A stretch of DNA of 64,000 bases, from assembly GCA_965202895.1 (NCBI GenBank), contig OZ241901.1, positions 124,001 through 188,000 on the forward strand, read 5' to 3'. This document shows, one piece after another, positions 51,547 through 61,440 of the stretch. The position numbers and the translations under genes are program-made. Position 1 is the first letter of the stretch. The number at the start of each line of letters is the position of its first letter. The stretch comes from JAJDXW01 sp965202895 (GTDB taxonomy: Bacteria; Pseudomonadota; Gammaproteobacteria; HK1). The notes under the pieces were generated by a model that saw nothing but the letters and a program-made list of their open reading frames with translations, did not search any database and had not been told where the DNA came from.

Positions 51547-53070
51547 GTGAGCGACCACGACTTCGATCTCTTCGTCATCGGCGCGGGGTCCGGGGGGACC
51601 CGGGCGGCCCGGGTCGCGGCCGGCTACGGCGCGCGCGTCGCGGTGGCCGAGGAGCGCTTCCTCGGCGGCACGTGCGTCAACGTCGGGTGCATCCCGAAGA
51701 AGCTCTTCGTCTACGCCTCCCACTTCGCGGAGGACTTCGAGGACGCGGCCGGCTACGGATGGCGCCGGCCCGCGGCGGCAGCCGGGGCCGCCGGGGCGAA
51801 CGGAGCGCCCGCCGCCCCGGCGTTCGACTGGCCCACCCTCGTCGCGAACAAGGACCGCGAGATCGAGCGCCTGAACGGCGTCTACCGGAGCCTCATCGAG
51901 GGCGCGGGCGCCCGCCTGTACGACGCTCGGGCCACGATCACCGGCCCGCACGCCGTCTCCGTCGCCGGCCGCACCGTGACCGCCCGCCACGTCCTCGTCG
52001 CGACGGGCGGGAAGCCCTCCCTGCCCGGCGTCCCCGGGATCGAGCACGCCATCCGCTCCGACGACGTCTTCTACCTCGACCGCCTGCCCGAACGGCTCAT
52101 CGTCGTCGGGGGCGGCTACATCGCCGTCGAGCTGGCGGGCGTGTTCGCCGGCCTCGGGGTCGAGGTGACCCAGCTCTACCGCGGGCCGCTCTTCCTGCGC
52201 GGATTCGACGACGACATCCGCCGCGCCCTGGCCGAGGAGATGCGGAAGCGGGGGATCGACCTCCGCTTCGACGCGAACGTCGCCGCGATCGAGCGGACGG
52301 AGAAGGGCGGGCCGGCCGGGGGCGGGGTCCGGGTGGTGCTCGCCGCCGCCGACGGCAGCGGAGGCGGAGAGGGAGACGGAGACGAGGCGGCGGGGACGGC
52401 CGTCGGCGCCGGGGGCGCCGAGACCCTCGAGGCGGACCATATCCTCTACGCCACCGGGAGGCATCCGAACACCGCGGGGCTCGGGCTCGAGAACGCGGGG
52501 GTGGCGACCGCGCCGAACGGCGCCGTCCTCGTCGATGCCTGGTCGCGCACGAACGTCGAGCACGTCTGGGCGGTCGGTGACGTGACCGACCGGCTCAACC
52601 TCACCCCGGTCGCGATCCGGGAAGGGCACTGCTTCGCGGAGACCGTGTTCAACGACAACCCGATCTCTCCCGATCACGAGGACGTGCCGACCGCGGTCTT
52701 CAGCCAGCCCGCGATCGGGACCTGCGGGCTCACCGAGGCCGAGGCGCGGGACCGGCTCCCCGCGGTCGACGTCTACCTCTCCGCCTTCCGCCCCCTCAAG
52801 CACACCCTCTCGGGGCGCGACCAGCGCTCGGTGATGAAGCTCGTGGTGGACGCGGCGACCGATCGGGTGGCGGGCTGCCACCTCCTCGACCCGGACGCGG
52901 CCGAGATCGTGCAGGGGGTCGGGATCGCGATGAAGTGCGGAGCCACCAAGGCCCAGTTCGACCGGACCATGGCGCTCCACCCGACCGCGGCCGAGGAGAT
53001 CGTGACCATGCGGACCCCCGCCCGGCGGCTCCGGCGCGGGGAGGCGCCGCCCGCCGCCGAGGTCGTCTGA
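51547..53070 (+). CDS. gor: Glutathione-disulfide reductase
   Basis: A 507-residue flavoprotein that reduces GSSG with NADPH. The FAD motif is DLFVIGAGSGGTRAARVAAG, and the redox disulfide is in GGTCVNVGCIPKKLFVYASH, the form typical of glutathione reductase. The NADP fold is IVVGGGYIAVELAGVFAGLG. The FAD/interface motifs are HVWAVGDVTDRLNLTPVAIR and the C-terminal ALHPTAAEEIVTM with the catalytic His. The start is GTG 51547. Two Ala/Gly-rich insertions (about 51770-51825 and 52345-52425) make it about 55 residues longer than usual. A GST gene follows. Confidence 0.93.
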   Translation: MSDHDFDLFVIGAGSGGTRAARVAAGYGARVAVAEERFLGGTCVNVGCIPKKLFVYASHFAEDFEDAAGYGWRRPAAAAGAAGANGAPAAPAFDWPTLVANKDREIERLNGVYRSLIEGAGARLYDARATITGPHAVSVAGRTVTARHVLVATGGKPSLPGVPGIEHAIRSDDVFYLDRLPERLIVVGGGYIAVELAGVFAGLGVEVTQLYRGPLFLRGFDDDIRRALAEEMRKRGIDLRFDANVAAIERTEKGGPAGGGVRVVLAAADGSGGGEGDGDEAAGTAVGAGGAETLEADHILYATGRHPNTAGLGLENAGVATAPNGAVLVDAWSRTNVEHVWAVGDVTDRLNLTPVAIREGHCFAETVFNDNPISPDHEDVPTAVFSQPAIGTCGLTEAEARDRLPAVDVYLSAFRPLKHTLSGRDQRSVMKLVVDAATDRVAGCHLLDPDAAEIVQGVGIAMKCGATKAQFDRTMALHPTAAEEIVTMRTPARRLRRGEAPPAAEVV

Positions 53071-53260
53071 CCCCCGCTCCGCCCGACCGGCTCCGAAGGC
53101 AGCCGGGGAGAGAGGTCATGGAGATGCGGTGGAGTCTCGCCGGCCGGGGACGCGGTGCGCGGGTGGATTCCGCGGTATGGGAGCGCCCAGAGCCGCCGCC
53201 CGCGGGTTCCGCCCGGGCGGACCCGTTATCATGCGCGGCGGATCACCGGAAGGGGCGACC

Positions 53261-53872
53261 ATGAAGCTCTACAACTCCATCGGACCCAACCCCCACGCCG
53301 TCCGCATGTTCATGGCCGAGAAGGGGGTCGAGATCCCCCTCGAGGACGTCGACATCGTGGCCGGCAAGAACCGCGAGCCCGGGTACCTCGCGAAGAACCC
53401 GCACGGCACCTGCCCGGCCCTCGAGCTCGACGACGGGACCTGCATCTCCGAGATCACCGCGATCTGCGAGTACCTCGAGGAGACCCATCCGGAGAACCCG
53501 CTGCTCGGGACCACCCCCGAGGAGCGGGCCGAGGCCCGCATGTGGGCGCGGAGGGTGGACCTCTACATCTGCGAGCCGATGGGCAACGGCTTCCGCTTCG
53601 GCAAGGGCATCCGGATGTTCAAGGACCGGATCCACACCATCCCGGAGGCCGCGGAGGGGCTTCAGGCCTCGGCGTCGGACCGCCTCGCCTGGCTCGACGG
53701 CCAGATGGAGGGGCGCGACTGGATCTGCGGGGACCGGTTCACCCTGGCCGACATCCTCCTCTACGCGAACATCGAGTGCTTCATCCCCCTCGGGCAGCCG
53801 CTCGACCCGGAGCTCGGGAACATCGCGGCGTGGCGCGAGCGGGTGGGCGCACGCCCCTCGGCCAAGGCCTGA
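53261..53872 (+). CDS. Glutathione S-transferase family protein
   Basis: A 203-residue GST. The thioredoxin-fold start MKLYNSIGPNPHAVRMFMAE carries the likely catalytic Ser/Asn region; NPHGTCPALELDDGTCISEI has the cis-Pro and the glutathione-binding SEI motif (ISEITAICEYLEE). The C-terminal helical domain ends FTLADILLYANIECF. The ATG at 53261 follows GAAGGGG. It is 190 bp downstream of the glutathione reductase gene, making a joint thiol-redox role likely. Confidence 0.93.
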   Translation: MKLYNSIGPNPHAVRMFMAEKGVEIPLEDVDIVAGKNREPGYLAKNPHGTCPALELDDGTCISEITAICEYLEETHPENPLLGTTPEERAEARMWARRVDLYICEPMGNGFRFGKGIRMFKDRIHTIPEAAEGLQASASDRLAWLDGQMEGRDWICGDRFTLADILLYANIECFIPLGQPLDPELGNIAAWRERVGARPSAKA

Positions 53873-54133
53873 GCCGGGTCGCGTGAAGACGCGCGCCGCT
53901 CTGGCTGCCGTCCCCGCCGGAGCCGCCGGGGCCGAGGACCACGGGGCCGCGCGACGGGAAGCCGGGGCGCCCCTCGTCCCCGCGTCCATCGCCGTCCGTG
54001 ACGCCCGCAGCGTCCACGATACCCCGGCGCGCCGCGGCATTCCCTCTTTCCGCGCGGTCGCCGCCCGCGGCTTCCGGGCCCGCCCCGCGCGGCGGGGCGC
54101 GCCGCCGCCGGAGCGCCTGACGAGGAATGGACG

Positions 54134-55075
54134 ATGACGATCGGAGTCGGTCTCGGTCTCATGGAGCTGCCGTTCTCCTCGGGGGCCGCGTTCCGGAAAT
54201 GGGTAGGGCTCTGCGAGGAGGGCGGGGTCGATTCCCTCTGGCAGACGGACCGGCTCGTGTCGCGGCGCCCCATCCTCGAGTGCATGAGCGCCATGGCCGC
54301 GCTCGCCGGGGCCACGCGGCGGATCAAGTTCGGGATGAACGTCGCCTCGGTCGGGCTCCGCGACCCGCTTCTCCTCGCCAAGCAGTGCGCCACCATCGAC
54401 TTCCTGAGCGAGGGCCGCCTCCTTCCCGCGTTCGGGATCGGGAGCACCCTCGGCCCCGACTGGAAGGCGACCGGCCGGCCCACCGAGGGCCGCGGCCGGC
54501 TCGTCGACGAGGCCCTCGACCTCATCGCGGCCCTCTGGCGGGGCGAGCGCGTGACCACGGACGGCGAGTTCTTCCGCTATCGGGACGCGAGCATCTCGCC
54601 CCTCCCCGTGCAGCCCGACCTGCCCCTGTGGATCGGCGGGTCGAGCCCGGCCGCGATCCGGCGCACCGCCCGCATCGGGACCGGGTGGCTCGCCGGGCGC
54701 GAGACCCCGGACGAGGCGGGCCGGGCGGTCGCCGCCATCCGCGCCGCCTGCGCGGAGCGCGGGCGCCGGATCGACGACGACCACTACGGGGCCGGGTTCT
54801 ACTACCGGTTCGGCCGCCCCGACGAACCCTTCGTGGAGGAGCGGCTCCGGGTGCTCGGGCAGAGCTTCCCGGACCGGGACCCGCGCGACGCGATGGTGGT
54901 GGGGGATGCCGACGACGTCGTCGCCCGGCTCGACGCCTACGTCCGGAACGGGGTCTCGAAGTTCATCCTGCGCCCGGTCGGCCCGAGCGACGAGGAGGTC
55001 TTCGACCAGACCCGCCGCCTCATCGACGAGGTCTTCCCGGCCGTGGAGGCGATGAACCGCCGCGAGGCGGCCTGA
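54134..55075 (+). CDS. LLM-class flavin-dependent oxidoreductase (F420-type-like)
   Basis: A 313-residue luciferase-like oxidoreductase. It has DSLWQTDRLVSRRPILECMS, IKFGMNVASVGLRDPLLLAKQ, GRLLPAFGIGSTLGPDWKATG and PLWIGGSSPAAIRRTARIGT. The fold and G/P-rich flavin site are typical. The ATG at 54134 follows GAGGAA. The substrate is unknown; the neighbouring genes concern acyl-CoA and thiol chemistry. Confidence 0.9.
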   Translation: MTIGVGLGLMELPFSSGAAFRKWVGLCEEGGVDSLWQTDRLVSRRPILECMSAMAALAGATRRIKFGMNVASVGLRDPLLLAKQCATIDFLSEGRLLPAFGIGSTLGPDWKATGRPTEGRGRLVDEALDLIAALWRGERVTTDGEFFRYRDASISPLPVQPDLPLWIGGSSPAAIRRTARIGTGWLAGRETPDEAGRAVAAIRAACAERGRRIDDDHYGAGFYYRFGRPDEPFVEERLRVLGQSFPDRDPRDAMVVGDADDVVARLDAYVRNGVSKFILRPVGPSDEEVFDQTRRLIDEVFPAVEAMNRREAA

Positions 55076-55190
55076 CTTCGGAGGCTCTTCGTCCGCCTCG
55101 TCCGAACGTCGTTCCATCGCCCGCGGGGCGCTCCGCCCGAGCGTCCTTCGCCGCTTCGTTCGCCCCCGGTCTCTCGTCCCGTCCCCGCGC

Positions 55191-56699
55191 CTACTGCCCG
55201 CCAAGCCGGGCCGGGCCGGGCCGGCGGCGGAACAGGTGGTCGCCGATCTGCGAGAGGGCCGCGACCGTGTTCACCGCGCGCGTCAGATCCTCGAAGACGA
55301 GGAATCCCGCGCGCTCCAGCCGGCGGCGCCGCTCCTCGTCGACGATGAGGCAGAGGACCATCACCCGGTCGGGATGCGCCGCCCGGACCTTCTCCAGCCG
55401 GCTCGTGAGAGGGTCCATCACGGCCGGCTCGGCGCCGACCTCGGCGAGAAAGAACACGATGGAGTCGTAGCCGCCCCGCCGGACCACCGCGTCGAGGCAA
55501 TGGTCGAGGAGCGGCCAGTCGTCGAGCACCCGGGCGGTGCAGTCGATCGGGTTGCGGGCGGAGGCGAGCGGGAGCAGGGCCTTGAGCTCGGACTCCACCG
55601 GCACCGGCATCGGAGCCACCTCGAGCCCCGCCCGCACCGCCGCGTCCGCCATCACCACCCCGACGCCGCCCGAGATGGTCACGAGCCCGGTCCGCCGTCC
55701 GTTCGGGAACGCGTTTGCCGCGCAGGCGCCGGTGACGTCGATGAGCTCCTCGATGGTCCGGGCGCGATAGACCCCGCACCGCTCGAACATCTCCGAGTAG
55801 CTCGCGTCGTCTCCCGCGTCGGCGGCGGTGTGGGCGCGGGCGGCGGCCGCGCCGGCGTCGCTTCGGCCGGCCTTGAGCACCACGATCGGCTTCCGGGTCT
55901 CCGCGGCCACCGCGAGGGCCGCCTCCAGCTTCCCGAGATGGCGGCATCCCTCGAGGTACGCGACGATGACCTCGGTGTCCTCGTCCCGCGCCGCGCAGGC
56001 GATCCCGTCCGCCACGTCCACGTCGCACTCGTTGCCGGTCGTGCACCAGAGGCTGAGGTGGAGCCCCCGGTTGCGGAGGAGCAGGGCGGCGTGCGCCCCG
56101 AAGGTCCCCGACTGGCTGATGAGCGCGACGTTGCCGGCCGGGAGCCCGGCCTCGTCGAGCGCACTCATGAACGTACCGAACAGACCGAGCCGGGGGTTCA
56201 TGACGCCCATGCAGTTGGGGCCGACGATGCGCATGTCGGTGTCGCGGGCGATCGCCTCGATCCGCTCCTGGAGCGCCGCGCCCTCCGGGCCGCTCTCCGC
56301 GAAGCCGGAGCTCACCACCACGCACGCGCCGCAGCCGCGGTCGTCGGCGGCGCGCACCGCGTCGGGCGCGTCCCGGGCCGGCACCGCGACGAATACGAGA
56401 TCGGCGGGGGAGGGGAGGTCTCCCAGGGACGGGATCGGCTCCTCTCCCTGCACCGGACCGGGGCTGGCGCTCACCGGGTACACCGGCCCGGAGAACCCCC
56501 GGTCCCGGAGGTGGCGGAAGATCCGCCCCCCGGTCTTGCCGGGGTCGCGCGAGGCGCCGACCACCGCGACGGAGCGCGGGCGAAAGAGCGCGCGCAGACT
56601 GTCGGCGTCGGATCCGGCGCCGGGATCGAGGCCGGGATCGAGTCCCCGGCCCAAGCCGGAATCGAGCCTGGCGGAGGGAAGATGCGGTTCGTTCGGCAT
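55191..56699 (-). CDS. CoA-binding protein, ADP-forming acyl-CoA synthetase alpha-type subunit
   Basis: A 502-residue protein resembling the alpha part of ADP-forming acyl-CoA synthetases. The CoA-binding fold has RPRSVAVVGASRDPGKTGG and ADLVFVAVPA; the succinyl-CoA-synthetase-like flavodoxin domains follow (SGFAESGPEGAALQERI; IVGPNCMGVMNPR). The phosphohistidine candidate lies in RAHTAADAGDDASYSEMF. No ATP-grasp domain is attached, and none is encoded nearby, so a separate beta subunit would be needed. A short, repetitive Gly/Asp leader (GLGRGLDPGLDPGAGSD) precedes the domain. Confidence 0.85.
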   Translation of the reverse strand: MPNEPHLPSARLDSGLGRGLDPGLDPGAGSDADSLRALFRPRSVAVVGASRDPGKTGGRIFRHLRDRGFSGPVYPVSASPGPVQGEEPIPSLGDLPSPADLVFVAVPARDAPDAVRAADDRGCGACVVVSSGFAESGPEGAALQERIEAIARDTDMRIVGPNCMGVMNPRLGLFGTFMSALDEAGLPAGNVALISQSGTFGAHAALLLRNRGLHLSLWCTTGNECDVDVADGIACAARDEDTEVIVAYLEGCRHLGKLEAALAVAAETRKPIVVLKAGRSDAGAAAARAHTAADAGDDASYSEMFERCGVYRARTIEELIDVTGACAANAFPNGRRTGLVTISGGVGVVMADAAVRAGLEVAPMPVPVESELKALLPLASARNPIDCTARVLDDWPLLDHCLDAVVRRGGYDSIVFFLAEVGAEPAVMDPLTSRLEKVRAAHPDRVMVLCLIVDEERRRRLERAGFLVFEDLTRAVNTVAALSQIGDHLFRRRPGPARLGGQ

Positions 56700-56854
56700 T
56701 CGTCGGGCGGGTCGCGGTCTCGGATCGGGGTCTCATGGGCAGCGGGTGGGACGGACGGATTGTAGAATCCCTGCCCGACCGCGTCACATCCCACCCGCTC
56801 CCGTCCGCCCCCGTCCGCCCCCCGACGTTGGCCCCGACCCGGAAGAACCCTCGC

Positions 56855-57733
56855 ATGGCGCCGCCCGTTCATGGACCGACCTCCCACGTCTACTTCTCCC
56901 AACGCCTTCGCCTCCACTACGTGGACTGGGGCAACCCGGACGCGCCGCCCCTCTTCCTGGTGCACGGCGGCCGGGACCATTGCCGGAGCTGGGACCGGGT
57001 GGCCGAGGCGTTCCGCGAGGACTATCACGTCATCGCGCCCGATCTCAGGGGCCACGGGGATTCGCAGTGGATCCAGGGCGGCGCCTACATGCTGGCCGAC
57101 TACGTCTACGACGTCGCCCAGCTCCTCCACCAGACCCGCCTCACCCCCGCCGCCGTCATCTCGCACTCGCTCGGGGGCGCCATCTCCCTCCAGTACGCGG
57201 GGCTCTACCCCGACAACGTGGTGAAGCTCGTCGCCATCGAGGGCATGGGACCGCCGCCCGACCTGCGAAGCCGGGAACGCCGCCCGGGCCCGGAGCGGTT
57301 CGTCGGGTGGATCGACGACGTCCGGAAGCTCTCCGGCCGGTCGCCGCGGCGCTACGCGAGCATCGAGGAGGCCTTCCGGCGCATGCAGGAGGAGAACCCG
57401 CACCTCACCCCGGAGCAGGCCCGCCACCTCACCGTGCACGGGGTGAGCCAGAACGAGGACGGCACCTATAGCTGGAAGTTCGACAACTACGTGCGCCTCC
57501 AGCCGCCGCACGGGATGCGCGCCGCGGACACGGTGGAGACCTGGCGGCGGATCCGGTGCCCGACCCTGCTCGTACGCGGCACCGAGAGCTGGGCGGCGGA
57601 TCCGAACGCGGACGAACGGTTGGAGCACTTCGCCGACGCGACCGGGGTCAACGTGGAGGGCGCGGGGCACTGGGTGCACCACGACCGGCTGGAGGAGTTC
57701 GTCCGCCTGGCCCGGGAGTTCCTCGCCGCCTGA
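56855..57733 (+). CDS. Alpha/beta hydrolase
   Basis: A 292-residue hydrolase. The oxyanion motif is LFLVHGGRDHCRSWD, the nucleophile elbow is AAVISHSLGGAISLQYAG (Ser in SHSLGG), the acid is near RGTESWAADPN and the His in GAGHWVHHDRLEEFV. The ATG at 56855 begins MAPPVHGPTSHVYF. It is divergent from the CoA-binding gene. It may hydrolyse an ester or C-C bond in the local catabolic pathway; the substrate is unknown. Confidence 0.9.
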   Translation: MAPPVHGPTSHVYFSQRLRLHYVDWGNPDAPPLFLVHGGRDHCRSWDRVAEAFREDYHVIAPDLRGHGDSQWIQGGAYMLADYVYDVAQLLHQTRLTPAAVISHSLGGAISLQYAGLYPDNVVKLVAIEGMGPPPDLRSRERRPGPERFVGWIDDVRKLSGRSPRRYASIEEAFRRMQEENPHLTPEQARHLTVHGVSQNEDGTYSWKFDNYVRLQPPHGMRAADTVETWRRIRCPTLLVRGTESWAADPNADERLEHFADATGVNVEGAGHWVHHDRLEEFVRLAREFLAA

Positions 57734-57883
57734 CGAGGCGGCCGGACGCGGGGCGGGGACGGCGGCGGACCCGGGGATGGGGATCGGGGCGGCGCTCACG
57801 GCGCCGGAGCCGCGGGAACGGCGGGGGCGGCAGGTGCAGCCGAACGGGTACCGGAACGGTGACGCGGACGGACGGGGCGGGCG

Positions 57884-58213
57884 GTGGCGATCCGGCTGGT
57901 GAAGCCCTGGCGGGCGCTCGAGGCGGACGAGGTGGCGCGCCTCCCCGGCCAGCTCGGGATCTACGAGGTCGCCGGCCCGTCGGGCGCCGTGCTGTTCATC
58001 GGGGTCGCCGGCGGGCGCTCCCGGTTCGGCCTGCGGGGCGAGCTGGAGACGGAGCTCGCCCGCCGCGGGCCGGGGTTCCGGTTCCGGGTGGAGGTCAACG
58101 TGCAGTACCACACCCGGTACCGCGAGCTCCTGATGCTCCACCGGGCGGACCACGGCGCGCTCCCGCCCGAGAACGAGGCGCCGCCCGGCCTCGGCCGTCT
58201 CCGGCCGGCCTGA
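57884..58213 (+). CDS. Small conserved protein, DUF7508-like
   Basis: A 109-residue protein with GIYEVAGPSGAVLFIGVAGG and FGLRGELETEL followed by VQYHTRYRELLMLHRADHG. This resembles small GIY-YIG-fold-like proteins (DUF7508 as I recall it). The GIY is kept, but the catalytic Arg/Glu arrangement is unclear, so nuclease activity is doubtful. The start is GTG 57884. It sits between a hydrolase and an acyl-CoA dehydrogenase gene and is probably cotranscribed with the latter. Confidence 0.65.
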   Translation: MAIRLVKPWRALEADEVARLPGQLGIYEVAGPSGAVLFIGVAGGRSRFGLRGELETELARRGPGFRFRVEVNVQYHTRYRELLMLHRADHGALPPENEAPPGLGRLRPA

Positions 58214-58362
58214 CGGCGGGCCGCGGTCCGCGGTCCGCGACCCACGGCCGGCGGGCGGCGGGCGGCGGGCGGCAGCGCCGCCGGTCGGGCCGGGGTGCGA
58301 GCGGGCGGTGTGGCGCGGGTGCGAATCGCCGGCCGGGGGCCGGCACGGACGGTGCGGACTCC

Positions 58363-59529
58363 ATGAACCTCGAACCGAGCGAAGAACAGCGTCTCCTCAT
58401 CGACCTGGTGCGGCGCTTCGTCCGCGAGGAGATCGTCCCCCTCGAAGCCGACCTCGACCCCGACGCGAGCGAGCTCGATCCGGCCGACCACGCCCGGCTC
58501 GCCGGCATGGTCCGGGAGATGGGTCTCTACGGGCTCGACGTCCCGCGGGAGTACGGGGGGCCCGGGGTGGACGTCGTCACCCGCACCCTGATGGCGATCG
58601 AGATGGCCCAGCACCGGGCGGGGCTCTACGCGCCCTGCTACGGGGTGTTCGGCGCGGTCGGCCTCGCCCAGCTCTACGAGGCGACCGAGGAGCAGAAGGA
58701 GCGCTACCTCCGTCCGACCCTGCGGGGCGAGAAACGGGCGTTCTTCGGTCTCACGGAGCCCTCGGGGGGGAGCGACCCCGCCCGCGCCATCCGGACCCGG
58801 GCGGTGCGCGACGGCGACGGGTGGGTCATCGACGGCTCGAAGATCTTCATCTCGGGGGCGGACCGCGCGGACTACGGGATCGTCTTCGCCCGCACCGACC
58901 CCGCGCGGGGGCGGGCCGGGGTGACCTGCTTCATCGTGGAGACCGGCTGGCCGGGGTTTCACGTGCGCCGGGTCGTGCACACCCTTCGCTCCGCGAACTA
59001 TGCGACGGAGCTCGAGTTCGAAGGCCTGCGGGTGCCGGCCGCGAACGTGCTCGGCGAGGTCGGGGGCGGGTTCGCGATCGCGAACGACCGGCTCTCGCGG
59101 CAGCGGATCCCGTACGCGGCGGGCTGCATCGGGGTGGCGGTCGCCGCGCAGGAGATGGCCATCGGATACGCACGCCTGCGCGAGACCTTCGGAGCGCCGC
59201 TCGCCACCCGCCAGTCCGTCCAGAACATGATCATCGACAGCCAGATGGATATCGAATCCGCGCGCTGGCTGACCCTCGCGGCAGCGGAGAAGGCGCGCCG
59301 CGGGGAGCCGTTCCGGAAGGAGGCGGCGATGGCGAAGCTGGTGGCGAGCGAGGCGGGCGGGCGGGTGGTGGACCGCGCGATCCAGATCCACGGCGGCTAC
59401 GGCGTCACCAAGGACCTCCCCCTCGAACGCTGGTACCGGGAGATGCGGATCCGTCGGATCGGCGAGGGTCCGAGCGAGGTCCAGCGGCTGATCATCGCCC
59501 GCGACCTCATCGGGGGCTCGTTCCACTGA
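58363..59529 (+). CDS. Acyl-CoA dehydrogenase family protein
   Basis: A 388-residue flavoprotein. The signature regions are AFFGLTEPSGGSDPARAIRT, WVIDGSKIFISGADRADYGI and the C-terminal RAIQIHGGYGVTKDLPLERW ... RRIGEGPSEVQRLIIARDL. The glutamate in GEGPSEV is near the position of the usual catalytic base. The ATG at 58363 starts MNLEPSEEQRLLIDLVRRF. It introduces a double bond into an acyl-CoA. A CoA-transferase gene lies 295 bp downstream, so the pair may activate and desaturate the same acid. Confidence 0.93.
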   Translation: MNLEPSEEQRLLIDLVRRFVREEIVPLEADLDPDASELDPADHARLAGMVREMGLYGLDVPREYGGPGVDVVTRTLMAIEMAQHRAGLYAPCYGVFGAVGLAQLYEATEEQKERYLRPTLRGEKRAFFGLTEPSGGSDPARAIRTRAVRDGDGWVIDGSKIFISGADRADYGIVFARTDPARGRAGVTCFIVETGWPGFHVRRVVHTLRSANYATELEFEGLRVPAANVLGEVGGGFAIANDRLSRQRIPYAAGCIGVAVAAQEMAIGYARLRETFGAPLATRQSVQNMIIDSQMDIESARWLTLAAAEKARRGEPFRKEAAMAKLVASEAGGRVVDRAIQIHGGYGVTKDLPLERWYREMRIRRIGEGPSEVQRLIIARDLIGGSFH

Positions 59530-59824
59530 CGAGCGAGGCATCGCGCCGGACCGTGAGCGGGAACGAGGGCCGGGCGCCCGGAGAGCACGGGCGTCTCCTC
59601 CGCGCTGCTCCCCGGGGCGCCTCGCCCAGGACCGGCGCCTCGCGCCAGACAGGCTCGACCCGACCCTCGCCTTCCCGAACCGCACCCTTCCCCGCGGCAT
59701 CGAACCAGGAACCCACGAACACCACCATCGTCCCGATCATCCGTCCGGGCCAAGCGTCCCGGCCACTCGCGCCCGCGAATCACCCGGTGGGCGCATCCAG
59801 GCAGATCATCCAGGGAGAAACGAC

Positions 59825-60997
59825 ATGACCCTTCCTCTCTCGCGGTTCCGCGTCCTCGACCTCACCCGCGCCCGCGCGGGCCCGACCGCGGCCCGTCAGC
59901 TCGCGGACCTCGGGGCGGACGTCATCAAGATCGAGGAGCGGCCGAAGGAGGAGTTCGGGCTCGGCGGCCCCCGCCACGGCCCGGACTTCCAGAACCTGCA
60001 CCGCAACAAGCGGAGCCTCACCCTGAACCTCAAGGAGCCGGACGGGCTCGCGGTCTTCCGGCGCCTCGCGGCCGGAGCGGACGTCATCGTGGAGAACTAT
60101 CGCCCGGGGGTGAAGCACCGGCTCGGCATCGACTACGAGTCCGTCCGGGCCGTCAACCCGCGCATCGTCTACGGCAGCATCTCGGGCTTCGGCCAGGACG
60201 GGCCGTACGCCGACCGGCCGGGGGTGGACCAGATCGCCCAGGGCATGGGGGGACTCATGTCGATCACCGGGCTTCCGGGCCAGGGTCCGGTGCGGGTCGG
60301 GGTGCCCATCGCGGATCTGACGGCCGGGATGTACCTCGCCATCGGGGTCCTCACCGCCCTCGTCGAACGCGAGGTGTCGGGCGAGGGCCAGTGGGTGCAC
60401 ACCTCGCTCCTCGAGGCCCAGATCGCGATGCTCGACTTCCAGGCCGCGCGCTGGACCATCGGCCGCGAGGTCCCGCCCCAGGCCGGCAACAACCACCCGA
60501 CCGGCATCCCGACCGGGGTGTTCGAGACCGCGGACGGGCACATCAACATCGCGGCGGCGGGCGAGCACCTGTTCGCGCGGCTGTGCCGGGCGATCGGGGC
60601 CGAGGAGTTCCTCGACGACCCCCGCTTCCACGACGGCCACGCCCGCTACGAGAACCGCGACACCCTGAACGAGGCGATCGAGACGTACACCCGGAAGGAG
60701 CCGAGCGCCCACTGGGTGGACCTCCTCAACGAGGCGGGGGTGCCCTGCGGCCCGATCTACACGGTGGACCAGACCTTCGCCGACCCCCAGGTCCGCCATC
60801 TCGAGATGGAGCAGGCGGTCGAGCATCCGGCGCTCGGGGCGGTGCACGTGATCGACCATGCGGTGAACATGAGCCGCACCCCGCCCGGGATGCGCCGGGC
60901 GAGCCCGGAGGCCGGCGAGCACACCGAGGAGGTGCTCCTCGAGGCCGGCTACTCGGCGGCCGAGATCGAGGACCTCCGGGCGCGCCGGGTCGTGTAG
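59825..60997 (+). CDS. Family III CoA-transferase (CaiB/BaiF/Frc type)
   Basis: A 390-residue CoA-transferase. It starts FRVLDLTRARAGPTAARQLA and GADVIKIEERP; HRNKRSLTLNLKEPDGLAVF is the usual family segment. The catalytic Asp lies in VGVPIADLTAGMYLAIGVL, and QWVHTSLLEAQIAMLDFQA and GVPCGPIYTVDQTFADPQV complete it. GGGAGA precedes the ATG. It moves CoA between two carboxylic acids; the acids are not identifiable here. Confidence 0.93.
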   Translation: MTLPLSRFRVLDLTRARAGPTAARQLADLGADVIKIEERPKEEFGLGGPRHGPDFQNLHRNKRSLTLNLKEPDGLAVFRRLAAGADVIVENYRPGVKHRLGIDYESVRAVNPRIVYGSISGFGQDGPYADRPGVDQIAQGMGGLMSITGLPGQGPVRVGVPIADLTAGMYLAIGVLTALVEREVSGEGQWVHTSLLEAQIAMLDFQAARWTIGREVPPQAGNNHPTGIPTGVFETADGHINIAAAGEHLFARLCRAIGAEEFLDDPRFHDGHARYENRDTLNEAIETYTRKEPSAHWVDLLNEAGVPCGPIYTVDQTFADPQVRHLEMEQAVEHPALGAVHVIDHAVNMSRTPPGMRRASPEAGEHTEEVLLEAGYSAAEIEDLRARRVV

Positions 60998-61440
60998 GGC
61001 GCGCTTCGCCGGGGTTCGGGTTCGGGCCGGACCTCGGGCGGGCACTCGGCCGGACGCGAAACGGCTCGCCGGACCGCGCCGCGGCCCCCGGCCGGCCGCC
61101 GTCGGGCGTGCCGAATCCCGGCCTTCTCGGGGCGGCCTCGCATCCCGATGCGATGACGATCGCCGCCCGCCGATCCGGTCCGGCGATGCCCGATTCCTCC
61201 GCCGCGGGCCGGCCCGAGACGGTCGGCGGGGATGGTCGGCGGTGGGCGGATGGAGCACGGAAGAGGACGGCGCCGAAACCCGGATCACGGCTCGCAACAA
61301 CGAGACCTCCGGCCAGATCGACCGATCGTGAACGGCCGTCCGCCGTCGGCCGGCGCTCATCCCGGAAGACCCCCGCCGGAGGCTCGAGCCCGAGACAGCC
61401 CCGGAACGCCACCCTCACCTGTTCGGGGACGAGATAACGA
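60998..61440. other. 443-bp stretch without recognised gene
   Basis: Frames are open here, but none has family similarity. The repeated leader of the downstream AAA/nuclease gene begins at 61441. Confidence 0.45.
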
